64,000 bases of DNA from the NCBI RefSeq assembly GCF_000736415.1, contig NZ_CP009043.1:1054001-1118000 (forward strand), written 5' to 3'. Shown piece by piece: positions 25,275 through 32,826 of the stretch (position 1 is the stretch's first letter; each line of letters begins with the position of its first letter). The stretch comes from Campylobacter iguaniorum. Its GTDB lineage: Bacteria; Campylobacterota; Campylobacteria; Campylobacterales; Campylobacteraceae. The position numbers and the translations under genes were made by a program. The notes beneath the pieces are model-generated. The model saw only the letters and a program-made list of their open reading frames with translations. It had not been told where the DNA came from and did not search any database.

Positions 25275-25835
25275 TTGAACCAAAAACTCATACTTATAGG
25301 CACATCAACAGGTGGTCCAGGACATCTAAAAAAGCTATTGCATGATATAATTTTGCCACAAAATACATCAATCGTCATAGCCCAACATATGGGAAAATCA
25401 TACCTGCCAAGCTTTGTATCTCAGTTTAATGAAGAGATAAACTCACAAGTAGTCTTACTCCAAAAAAAAGAGATTTTAAAAAACAAAGTTTATATTTGCG
25501 AAAAAAATAGCGTCATCTTGCCATCAAAAATCATCACAGCTGATATTTGTGATCAAGTTACGATATTTAACCCAAATGTAAATATACTATTTAGCTCAGC
25601 AACGCAAATTTGCAAATACGCCCAAGTCCTAGCAATACTCTTAACAGGCATAGGTGATGACGGGGCTACTGCGATAAATGAACTATACAAATCAGGCGCT
25701 CAGTGCATAGCTGAGAGCGAAGAGACAGCCATAGCCTTTGGTATGCCAAAACGTGCAAAAGAGCTAAATCCAAAACTTCAAAGCGCACCTTTAAATGAGA
25801 TAAAAATCAAACTTGAAAGGTTTATAAATGAGTGA
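25275..25835 (+). CDS. cheB: CheB methylesterase domain protein lacking a receiver domain
   Basis: A 186-residue chemoreceptor glutamate methylesterase. Only the catalytic domain is present: GTSTGGPGHLKKLL (nucleophile Ser), VIAQHM (catalytic His) and LLTGIGDDGATAI (catalytic Asp). Canonical CheB is about 350 residues with an N-terminal response-regulator domain. The short form is the normal one in Campylobacter, so its activity is not set by CheA phosphorylation. TTG is the start; no other in-frame start with a ribosome site is available. It overlaps cheR by 8 nt, so the two adaptation enzymes are made together. Confidence 0.92.
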   Translation: MNQKLILIGTSTGGPGHLKKLLHDIILPQNTSIVIAQHMGKSYLPSFVSQFNEEINSQVVLLQKKEILKNKVYICEKNSVILPSKIITADICDQVTIFNPNVNILFSSATQICKYAQVLAILLTGIGDDGATAINELYKSGAQCIAESEETAIAFGMPKRAKELNPKLQSAPLNEIKIKLERFINE

Positions 25836-26616
25836 ATTTATATGTGATGCAAACAGCCTACAAACCATACTAGACATAACCAAAAAAATCAGTGGAAACG
25901 ACCTATCTAGCAAAAAAGATATACTCAAAAATAGGATTATAAGCTTTGCGGCTGAAAACTCATTGCCAAACATAGAAGCACTGATTTCAAGGCTATCATA
26001 TAATAATCCACTTAGGCAAGATTTTTTAAATTTAATAACCATAAATGAGACATATTTTTTTAGAGAGTTAAAACAGCTCAAATCAGTCATTGACTATGCA
26101 AACAGTAGCGATGGTATGGTAAAAATCCTCTGCGCGCCTTGTAGTAGCGGGGAGGAAGTTTATTCGCTTGGCATACTTGCTAAAAGCATAGGCATAGATA
26201 AATTTAAACTCCAAATCATAGGCATCGATATAAACTCAGAAGTCATAGAAAAATGCACTAGCGGGATCTACACTCAAAGAGCGTTGCAATACCTAAACGA
26301 GGCACAAAAACAAACATATTTCACAAGCGTGGAAGATAAATTTAAAATCAAAAAAGAGCTTATGCCAAGAGTTGAGTTTAAGCTTATCAATATATTTGAT
26401 GATAGTATATTTAAGCTTGGAATGTTTGATATGATTTTATCAAGAAATATGCTTATATATTTTGATGAGAGCTACAGACTTAATGCAATAGAGAGATTTC
26501 ACAAGCTCCTAAAACCTTATGGAAGACTATATGTCGGACATGCGGATCTAGTGCCATACACTGATATTTATAGGAAAATATCAGATTTTAACACAAGCTA
26601 TTATGAGAAGTTATAG
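25828..26616 (+). CDS. cheR: Chemotaxis protein methyltransferase CheR
   Basis: A 262-residue AdoMet-dependent enzyme methylating glutamates on chemoreceptors. NETYFFRELKQLK, then LCAPCSSGEEVYSLGILAK (AdoMet motif I), IGIDINSEVIEKC, and FDMILSRNMLIYFDE with GRLYVGHADLV match CheR. Length is typical (about 260-290). It is the second gene of the cheB-cheR pair and ends tail-to-tail with the MFS gene, the stops overlapping by 6 nt within a hairpin. Confidence 0.95.
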   Translation: MSEFICDANSLQTILDITKKISGNDLSSKKDILKNRIISFAAENSLPNIEALISRLSYNNPLRQDFLNLITINETYFFRELKQLKSVIDYANSSDGMVKILCAPCSSGEEVYSLGILAKSIGIDKFKLQIIGIDINSEVIEKCTSGIYTQRALQYLNEAQKQTYFTSVEDKFKIKKELMPRVEFKLINIFDDSIFKLGMFDMILSRNMLIYFDESYRLNAIERFHKLLKPYGRLYVGHADLVPYTDIYRKISDFNTSYYEKL

Positions 26617-26632
26617 TTTATACTTCTCATAA
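26601..26632. terminator. Bidirectional terminator of cheR and the MFS gene
   Basis: TTATGAGAAGT (26601-26611) pairs perfectly with ACTTCTCATAA (26622-26632) around a 10-nt loop that holds both stop codons. The stem is coding for both proteins. Confidence 0.6.
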
Positions 26633-27804
26633 ACAAATTTATAGTAAAACGCACCGATAAAAAACATAAAACCAATGATAAATGTAATCACAGGCAGACT
26701 TATTCCTATCTCATAAGCAAATCCGATAAGCACAGAAGTCGAAGCTGAGACGATGAAATATATCATATCATTATAGGCTATGACTCTGCCATAAAATTTC
26801 TTATCGCAGTTGTTTTGAAGCATGGTAAATGTAAATGACCAAATCGTCGATGTCCAAAATCCAGCAGCGATAAGTCCGATAAACCCAACATAAAAATTAA
26901 ATTGCAAAACAGCCCACAAAGCAATACCTATAAACTGCCCCCAAAACAGCCAGTAAAGTGTTTTCGCATTTGTAAATTTACTAAGCATAATTGGCCCAAG
27001 TATCAAAGAAACCGCCCTTACCATATTCATAAAACCGATGATAAGAGATATACTCATGACCTCTTTATACTTGTAATTTGCCATTAAAGCTATTAGATTG
27101 TCATATGCAGTAGCCCCAACAAAAGCATGCAGACAAATAAGGTGCATCAAAAGCGGATTTGACTTGATATATGCAAGTCCCTCTTTCATCATCGATAGAG
27201 CTTTTGAGGTGCCTGATTTTATCATAGGCGGGACTTTTATCTTGGTTAAAGCAAGTAGTCCAATGATATAAAGACCGAAATCAAACAAAAAAGCAGCCTT
27301 AATCCCAAAATAATATATAAAAACTCCTGCTAATCCCATTCCAGCAGTATATGAAACAGCCCAGATGATGGAGTGGATTTCGTTTGCCATTTTGATATTT
27401 TTCTTGCTGAGTATCTTTGGAAGCAAGCTCATCTCGACTTGGAAATACGTCACTCCCACGCCCATTCTGATAAATATTAGCACTAGAAGCAACCACAAAA
27501 AGCTAAGATTATCTATAAAAATCAGCATAAAAACAGTCACGGTCTCGACAGCCATAAGAAAAATTAGCATCGGTTTTGGGCTAAATTTATCTATTATAAT
27601 TCCATTTATCGGAGCTAGCAAAACATTTGGTATAAACGCCATCGCCGCAGCTGCAGTGACCGCCCAAACTGGAGCTTTTAGCTCGATTAAAAGAGTAAAA
27701 ATCCCAGTATGCGAAAACCACATACCAAAGTAGCAAATAAGCTGAATTATCGTAAGAATTCTAAAGTTTGCATTAAATCTAAGCAGTGCTAAATATTTTA
27801 TCAT
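26611..27804 (-). CDS. Major facilitator superfamily transporter (MFS_3/EntS-like)
   Basis: A 397-residue protein with about 12 hydrophobic segments. The start ALLRFNANFRILTIIQLICYFGMWFSHTGIFTLL is typical of the enterobactin-exporter-like branch. NGIIIDKFSPKPMLIFLM between helices 2 and 3 is the MFS motif A variant GxxxDxxxxxx. These proteins act as proton-driven exporters of siderophores or drugs; the substrate here is unknown. The gene stands alone, divergent from mqnC, and is convergent with cheR. Confidence 0.8.
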   Translation of the reverse strand: MIKYLALLRFNANFRILTIIQLICYFGMWFSHTGIFTLLIELKAPVWAVTAAAAMAFIPNVLLAPINGIIIDKFSPKPMLIFLMAVETVTVFMLIFIDNLSFLWLLLVLIFIRMGVGVTYFQVEMSLLPKILSKKNIKMANEIHSIIWAVSYTAGMGLAGVFIYYFGIKAAFLFDFGLYIIGLLALTKIKVPPMIKSGTSKALSMMKEGLAYIKSNPLLMHLICLHAFVGATAYDNLIALMANYKYKEVMSISLIIGFMNMVRAVSLILGPIMLSKFTNAKTLYWLFWGQFIGIALWAVLQFNFYVGFIGLIAAGFWTSTIWSFTFTMLQNNCDKKFYGRVIAYNDMIYFIVSASTSVLIGFAYEIGISLPVITFIIGFMFFIGAFYYKFVYEKYKL

Positions 27805-27934
27805 TTTGTAAGTCTAAAGTTTTAAATTTGCCTTTTGGTAAAATCCCATTTTTAAAGCAACCGCAATTATATCTAAATTTAATTAAATTTATATCTTAAA
27901 ATTTTGGCAATTTTTAAGCCCTGTTTTTGTAAAT

Positions 27935-27940
27935 TATGAT
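27935..27940 (+). promoter_or_regulatory. -10-like element of mqnC
   Basis: TATGAT with spaced T-runs upstream (TTTTTAAGCCCTGTTTTTG) fits Campylobacter sigma70 promoters and lies 27 nt before the mqnC start. Confidence 0.4.
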
Positions 27941-27966
27941 AAAATTTCGCCCAAAAAAGGATAAAT

Positions 27967-29013
27967 TTGAACAGATTAAGCGTAGAAGAAGCACTAAATT
28001 TGATTGAAAATGCCAGCTTACAAGAGCTTGGCGAGATGGCACTAGCTAAAAAACTAGAGCTTCACCCAGACAAAATAACAACATTTATAGTAGATAGAAA
28101 CATAAACTACACAAACGCTTGCTTCGTGGATTGCAAATTTTGTGCATTTTACAGACATGTCAATGAAAATGACGCTTATATACTAAGCTATGAAGAGATA
28201 GATCAAAAAATAGACGAACTAATAGCAATAAGAGGCACCCAAATCCTCTTCCAAGGCGGTGTCCATCCAAAACTCAAGATTGATTGGTATGAAGATTTGG
28301 TCGAGCATATAGCTACAAAATATCCAAATATAACTATACACGGATTTTCTGCAGTCGAGCTAGATTATATAGCCAAAATCTCGAAAATCTCAACACTAGA
28401 AGCACTTAAACGCTTGCAAGTAAAGGGGCTATATAGCATGCCAGGAGCTGGCGCTGAGATACTTAGTGACCGCGTAAGAGACATAGTCGCACCCAAAAAA
28501 TGTGATAGCGATACTTGGCTAAGAATCCATAAAGAAGCCCACTGCATCGGTATGAAAACAACAGCTACAATGATGTTTGGCACGGTTGAGACAGATAGAG
28601 AAATCGTCGAGCACTGGGATAAAATCCGCAAACTCCAAGACGAAACTGGCGGATTTAGAGCTTTTATACTTTGGAGCTTCCAATCAGCAAATACAAAACT
28701 CATAGACGAGCACCCTGAAATCAAAAAACAATCACCAAATCGCTATTTAAGATTGCTTGCAGTCGCAAGACTGTTTTTGGATAATTTCAAAAATATCCAA
28801 AGTAGCTGGGTAACTCAAGGCTCATATATAGGCCAGCTTGCGCTTAAATTTGGAGCAAATGACTTAGGCTCTACAATGATGGAAGAAAACGTCGTCAAGG
28901 CAGCTGGAGCTAGCTTTAGAATGAATCAAGATGAGATGATAGCCCTCATCAAAGACATAGGTGAAAATCCAGCCAAAAGAAACACAAACTACGATATTTT
29001 AGAGAGATTTTAA
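27967..29013 (+). CDS. mqnC: Cyclic dehypoxanthinyl futalosine synthase
   Basis: A 348-residue radical-SAM enzyme that cyclises dehypoxanthinyl futalosine in the futalosine route to menaquinone. The cluster ligands are in NACFVDCKFCAFYR (about residues 51-64, CxxxCxxC). ILFQGGVHP and GGFRAFILWSFQSANTKL separate MqnC from its sister MqnE, which has a different loop. Length fits. Translation starts with TTG behind AAGGA. Menaquinone made here serves fumarate reduction and the cytochrome c nitrogen-oxide reductases encoded nearby, a general inference for Campylobacter. Confidence 0.92.
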   Translation: MNRLSVEEALNLIENASLQELGEMALAKKLELHPDKITTFIVDRNINYTNACFVDCKFCAFYRHVNENDAYILSYEEIDQKIDELIAIRGTQILFQGGVHPKLKIDWYEDLVEHIATKYPNITIHGFSAVELDYIAKISKISTLEALKRLQVKGLYSMPGAGAEILSDRVRDIVAPKKCDSDTWLRIHKEAHCIGMKTTATMMFGTVETDREIVEHWDKIRKLQDETGGFRAFILWSFQSANTKLIDEHPEIKKQSPNRYLRLLAVARLFLDNFKNIQSSWVTQGSYIGQLALKFGANDLGSTMMEENVVKAAGASFRMNQDEMIALIKDIGENPAKRNTNYDILERF

Positions 29014-29103
29014 CTCAAATTTGGCAGATCAAACTGCCAAATTCATACACAGATCATCTTATCATGATTGCTTATAAATTATTATGCAAAAATACAAAAT
29101 CAA

Positions 29104-29151
29104 TATAATGTTAGAATTTTGTTTAAAAATTTAATAATTCTTAAACAAAAT
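29104..29151 (+). promoter_or_regulatory. Promoter with downstream inverted repeat
   Basis: TATAAT at 29104-29109 is followed by ATTTTGTTTAA (29116-29126) and TTAAACAAAAT (29141-29151), a perfect 11-bp inverted repeat with a 14-nt loop starting at about +1. It could be an operator or an early RNA hairpin for the small gene at 29241. Confidence 0.4.
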
Positions 29152-29227
29152 AGTGCTAGAATGATAACAAAAGTATAAGAAACTATATATAAAAATAATA
29201 CCAAATTTAACACATCCACTAAAAAGT

Positions 29228-29235
29228 GGGGGGGG
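29228..29235 (+). repeat. G8 homopolymer tract serving as ribosome binding site
   Basis: Eight consecutive G residues lie 5 nt before the GTG start at 29241 and can pair with the 16S anti-SD. An in-frame TAA immediately precedes the GTG, so tract length changes could alter translation strength but could not change the reading frame. Confidence 0.6.
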
Positions 29236-29240
29236 TTTAA

Positions 29241-29609
29241 GTGTTTGAGTATTTTAAAAAAATGTCATACGGGTATACAATCGTATTAATCTGCATTATT
29301 TCTATAATATTTGTTATCATCAGCAAGCTTTCTATGGATTTTAACAAACCATTTCAAGCCACATCTGATTATATCTACATCAATACAGTCGATACTAAGA
29401 CACATTACTGCATTGCTAAATTTAAAGCTGAGGATATCAAGGATTTTTTGGAGGATAAAACAGATTCTTGCATAGGGCTAAAAGAAGCTGAATTTGCATA
29501 CTTTCTAAAAAGAGCAAGAATGAAAGGTGGCAAAATCCATCATAAAGAACTAGTAAATATCCTAAAAGACTGCAAAAGAGTCACTGTGCGAGTCGCAAGC
29601 TTGGACTAA
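29241..29609 (+). CDS. Unknown small membrane-anchored protein (122 aa)
   Basis: A 122-residue protein with one hydrophobic segment (about residues 13-30, TIVLICIISIIFVIISKL). A predicted periplasmic domain of about 90 residues contains two cysteines near residues 54 and 75 and another near 113. I do not recognise a family. GTG is taken as the start because the G8 tract gives the only ribosome site; the ATG at codon 8 has none. It has its own promoter and a perfect terminator, so it is monocistronic. Three cysteines in an exported domain could support a disulfide, which is inference. Confidence 0.6.
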   Translation: MFEYFKKMSYGYTIVLICIISIIFVIISKLSMDFNKPFQATSDYIYINTVDTKTHYCIAKFKAEDIKDFLEDKTDSCIGLKEAEFAYFLKRARMKGGKIHHKELVNILKDCKRVTVRVASLD

Positions 29610-29620
29610 TTTTACTCAAA

Positions 29621-29642
29621 TTGGCTTTTAATCAAAAGCCAA
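29621..29642 (+). terminator. Terminator of the 122-aa protein gene
   Basis: TTGGCTTTT (29621-29629) and AAAAGCCAA (29634-29642) form a perfect 9-bp stem with loop AATC, 11 nt past the stop. A second hairpin, CGCCAAT/ATTGGCG (29660-29666, 29678-29684), follows. Confidence 0.65.
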
Positions 29643-29684
29643 TTAAATCTTTATATAAACGCCAATTAAGCATATTTATTGGCG

Positions 29685-30088
29685 TAGATAAGCTTAACTA
29701 CATTTGCATTATAAACAACATATTTAGACAAATAACACCAATCACTAGAGTTTCAAATATTTTATCTTTGAGGCAAATATCAAGACATCACATAGTCTTT
29801 TATATCAAATTATAATGGAAATATTTTTCAAATTTGCTTTTATTAAATACTTCAATAACGCTATTTAATACCTTTTGTATTTTATATTATCATAGTCAAT
29901 GATTTTTTGATATATTTATTTTATACAATCAATTTATACTATCAAAATTTTATCTAAAAGTAGTATTATTAAATTTATTAAACAACAAAAACAGTGTAAT
30001 TAACTTGTTTTACCCAATAAGAGCTTAAGTAATTATTTTAGAATTATATAAGATGTAAATTATAATCTTAGGATTAAGAGAGTTAGAA
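29685..30088. other. AT-rich spacer without a recognisable gene
   Basis: About 400 nt of very AT-rich DNA between the 122-aa gene and hao. An ORF at 29621-29815 begins inside the terminator and has no ribosome site, so it was not accepted. TATAAT strings at 29811-29816 and 30061-30066 could be promoters of small RNAs, but no paired terminator or conserved structure supports that. Confidence 0.4.
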
Positions 30089-30112
30089 AAGCCCCGCTAA
30101 AGAGCGAGGCTT
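30089..30112 (-). terminator. Terminator of cycX-hao
   Basis: AAGCC-C-CGCT, loop AAAG, AGCG-A-GGCTT (30089-30112) gives a 9-bp stem with one mismatch, followed on the minus strand by TTTTCTAAC. It starts 5 nt after the hao stop. Confidence 0.65.
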
Positions 30113-30117
30113 ATGGA

Positions 30118-31509
30118 TTATTCTTCTATTTTGCCGCTTTTGATACGTGCATTATAGATGTTACGAAGTTCTTTTATGTCTTGTTGTACTTCGAATACGC
30201 CATGCCAGTGAGCATAGTCAGGAGCACCCATTACAGCACCCATTCTCATACGACGACCTTCGTGATGCCATAAATGATAGTAAACTTTTTGGAATGCATC
30301 AGACCACTCATCTTTTTTGAGTAGTTTTTTAGCTTTCAAGTCATCTAACATTTTCTTAGCTTCAGTGTGATAAGTGTTGTAAAGCATTACATGTTGATCA
30401 GCACTTATAAAGAATGACTCAGTTGCTTTTGTAGAGTGGCAAGATTTACATACTTGTTTCATCTCTCCTCTTGCAGCTTCTGGGCCAGCAGGGTTACCAG
30501 CAAGTGGAACACCTACAGTTACTTTTCCTTCTTTAGCATAAACATCAGCAGCAGTCTCATAACCACCGGTTCTTAGGTTACTATGTGGAGCCCATAGATT
30601 CCATTTTAGACGTAAACTTACGTTGTGAGTAGTGTTTAGATCGCCTATTCCACTCATGTGGCAAGTAGCACAAGTTGGAGCTCTATAGTCTGGAACATCC
30701 CAAGTATCTGGAGCACTATCCCATTTCCATTTTTTCTCACCCTCAGCATTGTAAATTTTACCGTGCATTGAGTTATTGTAGATCTCGATGTTTGGATGAT
30801 CTGGTCCAAGGTGGCAAGATGCACAAGCAGATGGTTTTCTAGCTTCTACCATATCAAATGTATGGCTTGAGTGGCAAGATTTACAACTACCTACGCTACC
30901 ATCAGGATAAGCATTACCGATACCATAGTTTGGCCAACCTTTTCCTGGGATTGGATATCCTTCTTTGTCAAGTTTAATCTCTAAACCGTGGCATTGGATA
31001 CAACCAGTTGCAGATGGAGCATCTTTAAGGTTCTCATCACCAGCGTGGAATGGAGCGTCATTTTCATAAGGTTTTCCATTTCCTTCGTAGTGGTACATAA
31101 GTTCAACCATACCTTTTTTAGCAAACATTTGAACGCCGCCTCTTGCGTGTCCACTTTGTTCAAACTCTTTAACCTCTTTAGCGTGGCATTTTCCACAAGT
31201 TTTAGGGCTTACTAAAATACTTACGTGGTTTCCACTATCTTTAGGGTGTTCTTTTTTGATTGCCATTGGGCTATCAGCTGGAACTGCGTGACAATCCATA
31301 CAACTTACACCAGCGTGAGCATGGCGTGAGCTTTTCCAGTCATTTACGATACCTGGAGTCTTCTCAGCGTGACACTCCACACATTTTTTTGCCAATGGGC
31401 TTAGGCTTCTATCAACCTTCATAACTTTTGTAAGATTGACATTTCCAACGCTTTCAGCAAAGCTAAAAGCTACCAAACAGGTTAATGCTAAAACAATTTT
31501 TTTAAGCAT
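30118..31509 (-). CDS. hao: Octaheme c-type cytochrome, hydroxylamine oxidoreductase family (epsilon-Hao)
   Basis: A 463-residue exported protein (signal peptide about 1-18, AFSFA-ES) with eight CxxCH heme sites at residues 43, 70, 105, 170, 209, 229, 280 and 354. This spacing and the C-terminal MGAVMGAPDYAHWHG region place it in the HAO family. The epsilonproteobacterial branch, known from Nautilia, Caminibacter and several Campylobacter, is thought to work reductively on nitrite or hydroxylamine, yielding ammonium. It is paired with the CycX quinol dehydrogenase 11 nt upstream and ends at a strong terminator. No nrfA is in this window. Confidence 0.9.
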   Translation of the reverse strand: MLKKIVLALTCLVAFSFAESVGNVNLTKVMKVDRSLSPLAKKCVECHAEKTPGIVNDWKSSRHAHAGVSCMDCHAVPADSPMAIKKEHPKDSGNHVSILVSPKTCGKCHAKEVKEFEQSGHARGGVQMFAKKGMVELMYHYEGNGKPYENDAPFHAGDENLKDAPSATGCIQCHGLEIKLDKEGYPIPGKGWPNYGIGNAYPDGSVGSCKSCHSSHTFDMVEARKPSACASCHLGPDHPNIEIYNNSMHGKIYNAEGEKKWKWDSAPDTWDVPDYRAPTCATCHMSGIGDLNTTHNVSLRLKWNLWAPHSNLRTGGYETAADVYAKEGKVTVGVPLAGNPAGPEAARGEMKQVCKSCHSTKATESFFISADQHVMLYNTYHTEAKKMLDDLKAKKLLKKDEWSDAFQKVYYHLWHHEGRRMRMGAVMGAPDYAHWHGVFEVQQDIKELRNIYNARIKSGKIEE

Positions 31510-31520
31510 TGCTTATCTCC

Positions 31521-32072
31521 TTACTTTGTAATATTTAAATCACCAAATTTTGCTTTAAGGTGAAAACCAAGATTTTTATGTCCAACGTGCTCGTGACATT
31601 CGACACAAGTTTTGTTTATGTTTTTAGCAAAATAGTCTCTATGTGGCAAGAATGACTTCATATTGTCAGACGAAATCTTTTTAAGATCTGTGTGACAATG
31701 CAAACAGCCATCATCATAAACGTATCTCTTAGCCTCTTTTCTTCTAGCTTGCCAGTCATACTTTTCTGGATTGCCAAAAAGAGTAAGAGTACCTTCGACG
31801 ATACCATTTACTGATTTTTGATACACATAATGAGCTATGTTGTCATGTGGCAAGTGACAGCTTACACATTCGGCTTTAAAGCCCACCTTGTTATTTCCAC
31901 CATGAACATCGTCTTTATAGGCGTTACCCATAGGCTCCATAACGTGGCACATTGTGCAGAACTTTTCTCCACCAGTCACATAAAAAAACTGTGCTATACC
32001 AAGAGCAAATACAAGACCCACTATACCACCTATAACCAAGATGATAAAAGTAAAAAGCTTTGTCTTTCTCAA
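31521..32072 (-). CDS. NapC/NrfH-family tetraheme cytochrome c (CycX)
   Basis: A 183-residue membrane-anchored quinol dehydrogenase. One N-terminal transmembrane helix (FTFIILVIGGIVGLVFALGI) is followed by four CxxCH sites: FCTMCH, CVSCH, GCLHCH and TCVECH. Such proteins take electrons from menaquinol and pass them to a periplasmic multiheme reductase, here the octaheme protein just downstream. TTG at 32072 is chosen because GGAGG lies 8 nt before it; GTG at 32078 is in frame but only 2 nt from that site. A 7-bp hairpin overlaps the leader just before the ribosome site. Confidence 0.88.
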   Translation of the reverse strand: MRKTKLFTFIILVIGGIVGLVFALGIAQFFYVTGGEKFCTMCHVMEPMGNAYKDDVHGGNNKVGFKAECVSCHLPHDNIAHYVYQKSVNGIVEGTLTLFGNPEKYDWQARRKEAKRYVYDDGCLHCHTDLKKISSDNMKSFLPHRDYFAKNINKTCVECHEHVGHKNLGFHLKAKFGDLNITK

Positions 32073-32086
32073 CTCCACTCCCTCCC

Positions 32087-32154
32087 TAGAAAATTTCTTT
32101 TCTACGATATGAGCCCGTATTCTAACAAGTTTTTAACGTAAATGCAATGGTTAA
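32087..32154 (-). promoter_or_regulatory. Control region of cycX-hao
   Basis: The minus strand has TGTTAGAAT (extended -10, 32126-32119). Upstream, TTAAC (32133-32137) and GTTAA (32150-32154) form half-sites like those of NssR-type Crp/Fnr proteins but 12 nt apart instead of 4. Downstream, TAGAAAA/TTTTCTA (32087-32093, 32098-32104) folds in the leader. Confidence 0.35.
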
Positions 32155-32178
32155 TAATAAATTTGTAAATAATTTAAT

Positions 32179-32817
32179 TTATATCGTAAAGAATTCTATT
32201 AATTTATTATGGTTTTTATAAGTTAAGTTCATATTTTCATCAAATTTGATAAGATCTGATTGCTTAAAATTTGTGATTGTTCGCGAGAGAGTTTCAGGCG
32301 TAATATTCAGTATAGACGCTATTTGATTGTGTTTTAAACTAGAAAAAAGATCCGAATTTTCTACTATAAATTTTGCAACCTTGGCATCGCTCTTCAAAGT
32401 TAGTTCATTTTGTAAAACATTGTTCATAATTCTTAATTTTGAAGCCATTGACTTCAAAAGTTCAAAACAAATTTTTGGATTAGATAAGAATTCAGTTTTA
32501 AATTTAGAATAGTTTAATTTTAGCACCTCAGAATCGCTCAAAAAAATTCCGCTAGCAGGATAAGGAATGTCTTCAAAATTTACAAGCTCAGCCACCAAAG
32601 ATACAGGGCGAATAGTATGTAAAAATACCTCTTTGCCTTTTGGCGTGGTTTTGTAAATTTTAATCGTTCCTTTTAGCAAGATATTTAGCCACTTTGGCTC
32701 TTCACCTTCAATAAACAAAAACTCACCTTTTTTGTAGTTTTTAACTATAGAAATAGCCTCAAGACGACCTATATCTTCATTGCTCAAATCTTTAAAAAAT
32801 GGAATATCTTGGATCAT
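32179..32817 (-). CDS. Crp/Fnr family transcriptional regulator
   Basis: A 212-residue regulator with an N-terminal cyclic-nucleotide-type effector domain (residues about 1-120, with KKGEFLFIEGEEPKWLNILLKGTIKIY) and a C-terminal winged helix (LKHNQIASILNITPETLSRTITNFKQ, about 160-186). There is no N-terminal cysteine cluster of the FNR type, so it is not an oxygen-sensing iron-sulfur protein. Its position directly before cycX-hao suggests control of that respiratory pair, resembling NssR control of nitrosative stress genes in C. jejuni; this is inference. It follows the Mur-like gene by 9 nt. Confidence 0.85.
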   Translation of the reverse strand: MIQDIPFFKDLSNEDIGRLEAISIVKNYKKGEFLFIEGEEPKWLNILLKGTIKIYKTTPKGKEVFLHTIRPVSLVAELVNFEDIPYPASGIFLSDSEVLKLNYSKFKTEFLSNPKICFELLKSMASKLRIMNNVLQNELTLKSDAKVAKFIVENSDLFSSLKHNQIASILNITPETLSRTITNFKQSDLIKFDENMNLTYKNHNKLIEFFTI

Positions 32818-32826
32818 TTTATCTCC

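Noticed and set aside
29621-29815. 64-codon ORF on the plus strand after the 122-aa gene
   Set aside because: It begins inside a perfect terminator hairpin, lacks a ribosome site and has composition like the AT-rich spacer.
29685-30088. tRNA or small RNA gene in the AT-rich spacer
   Set aside because: No cloverleaf or CCA-type end was found, and the TATAAT strings have no linked terminator.
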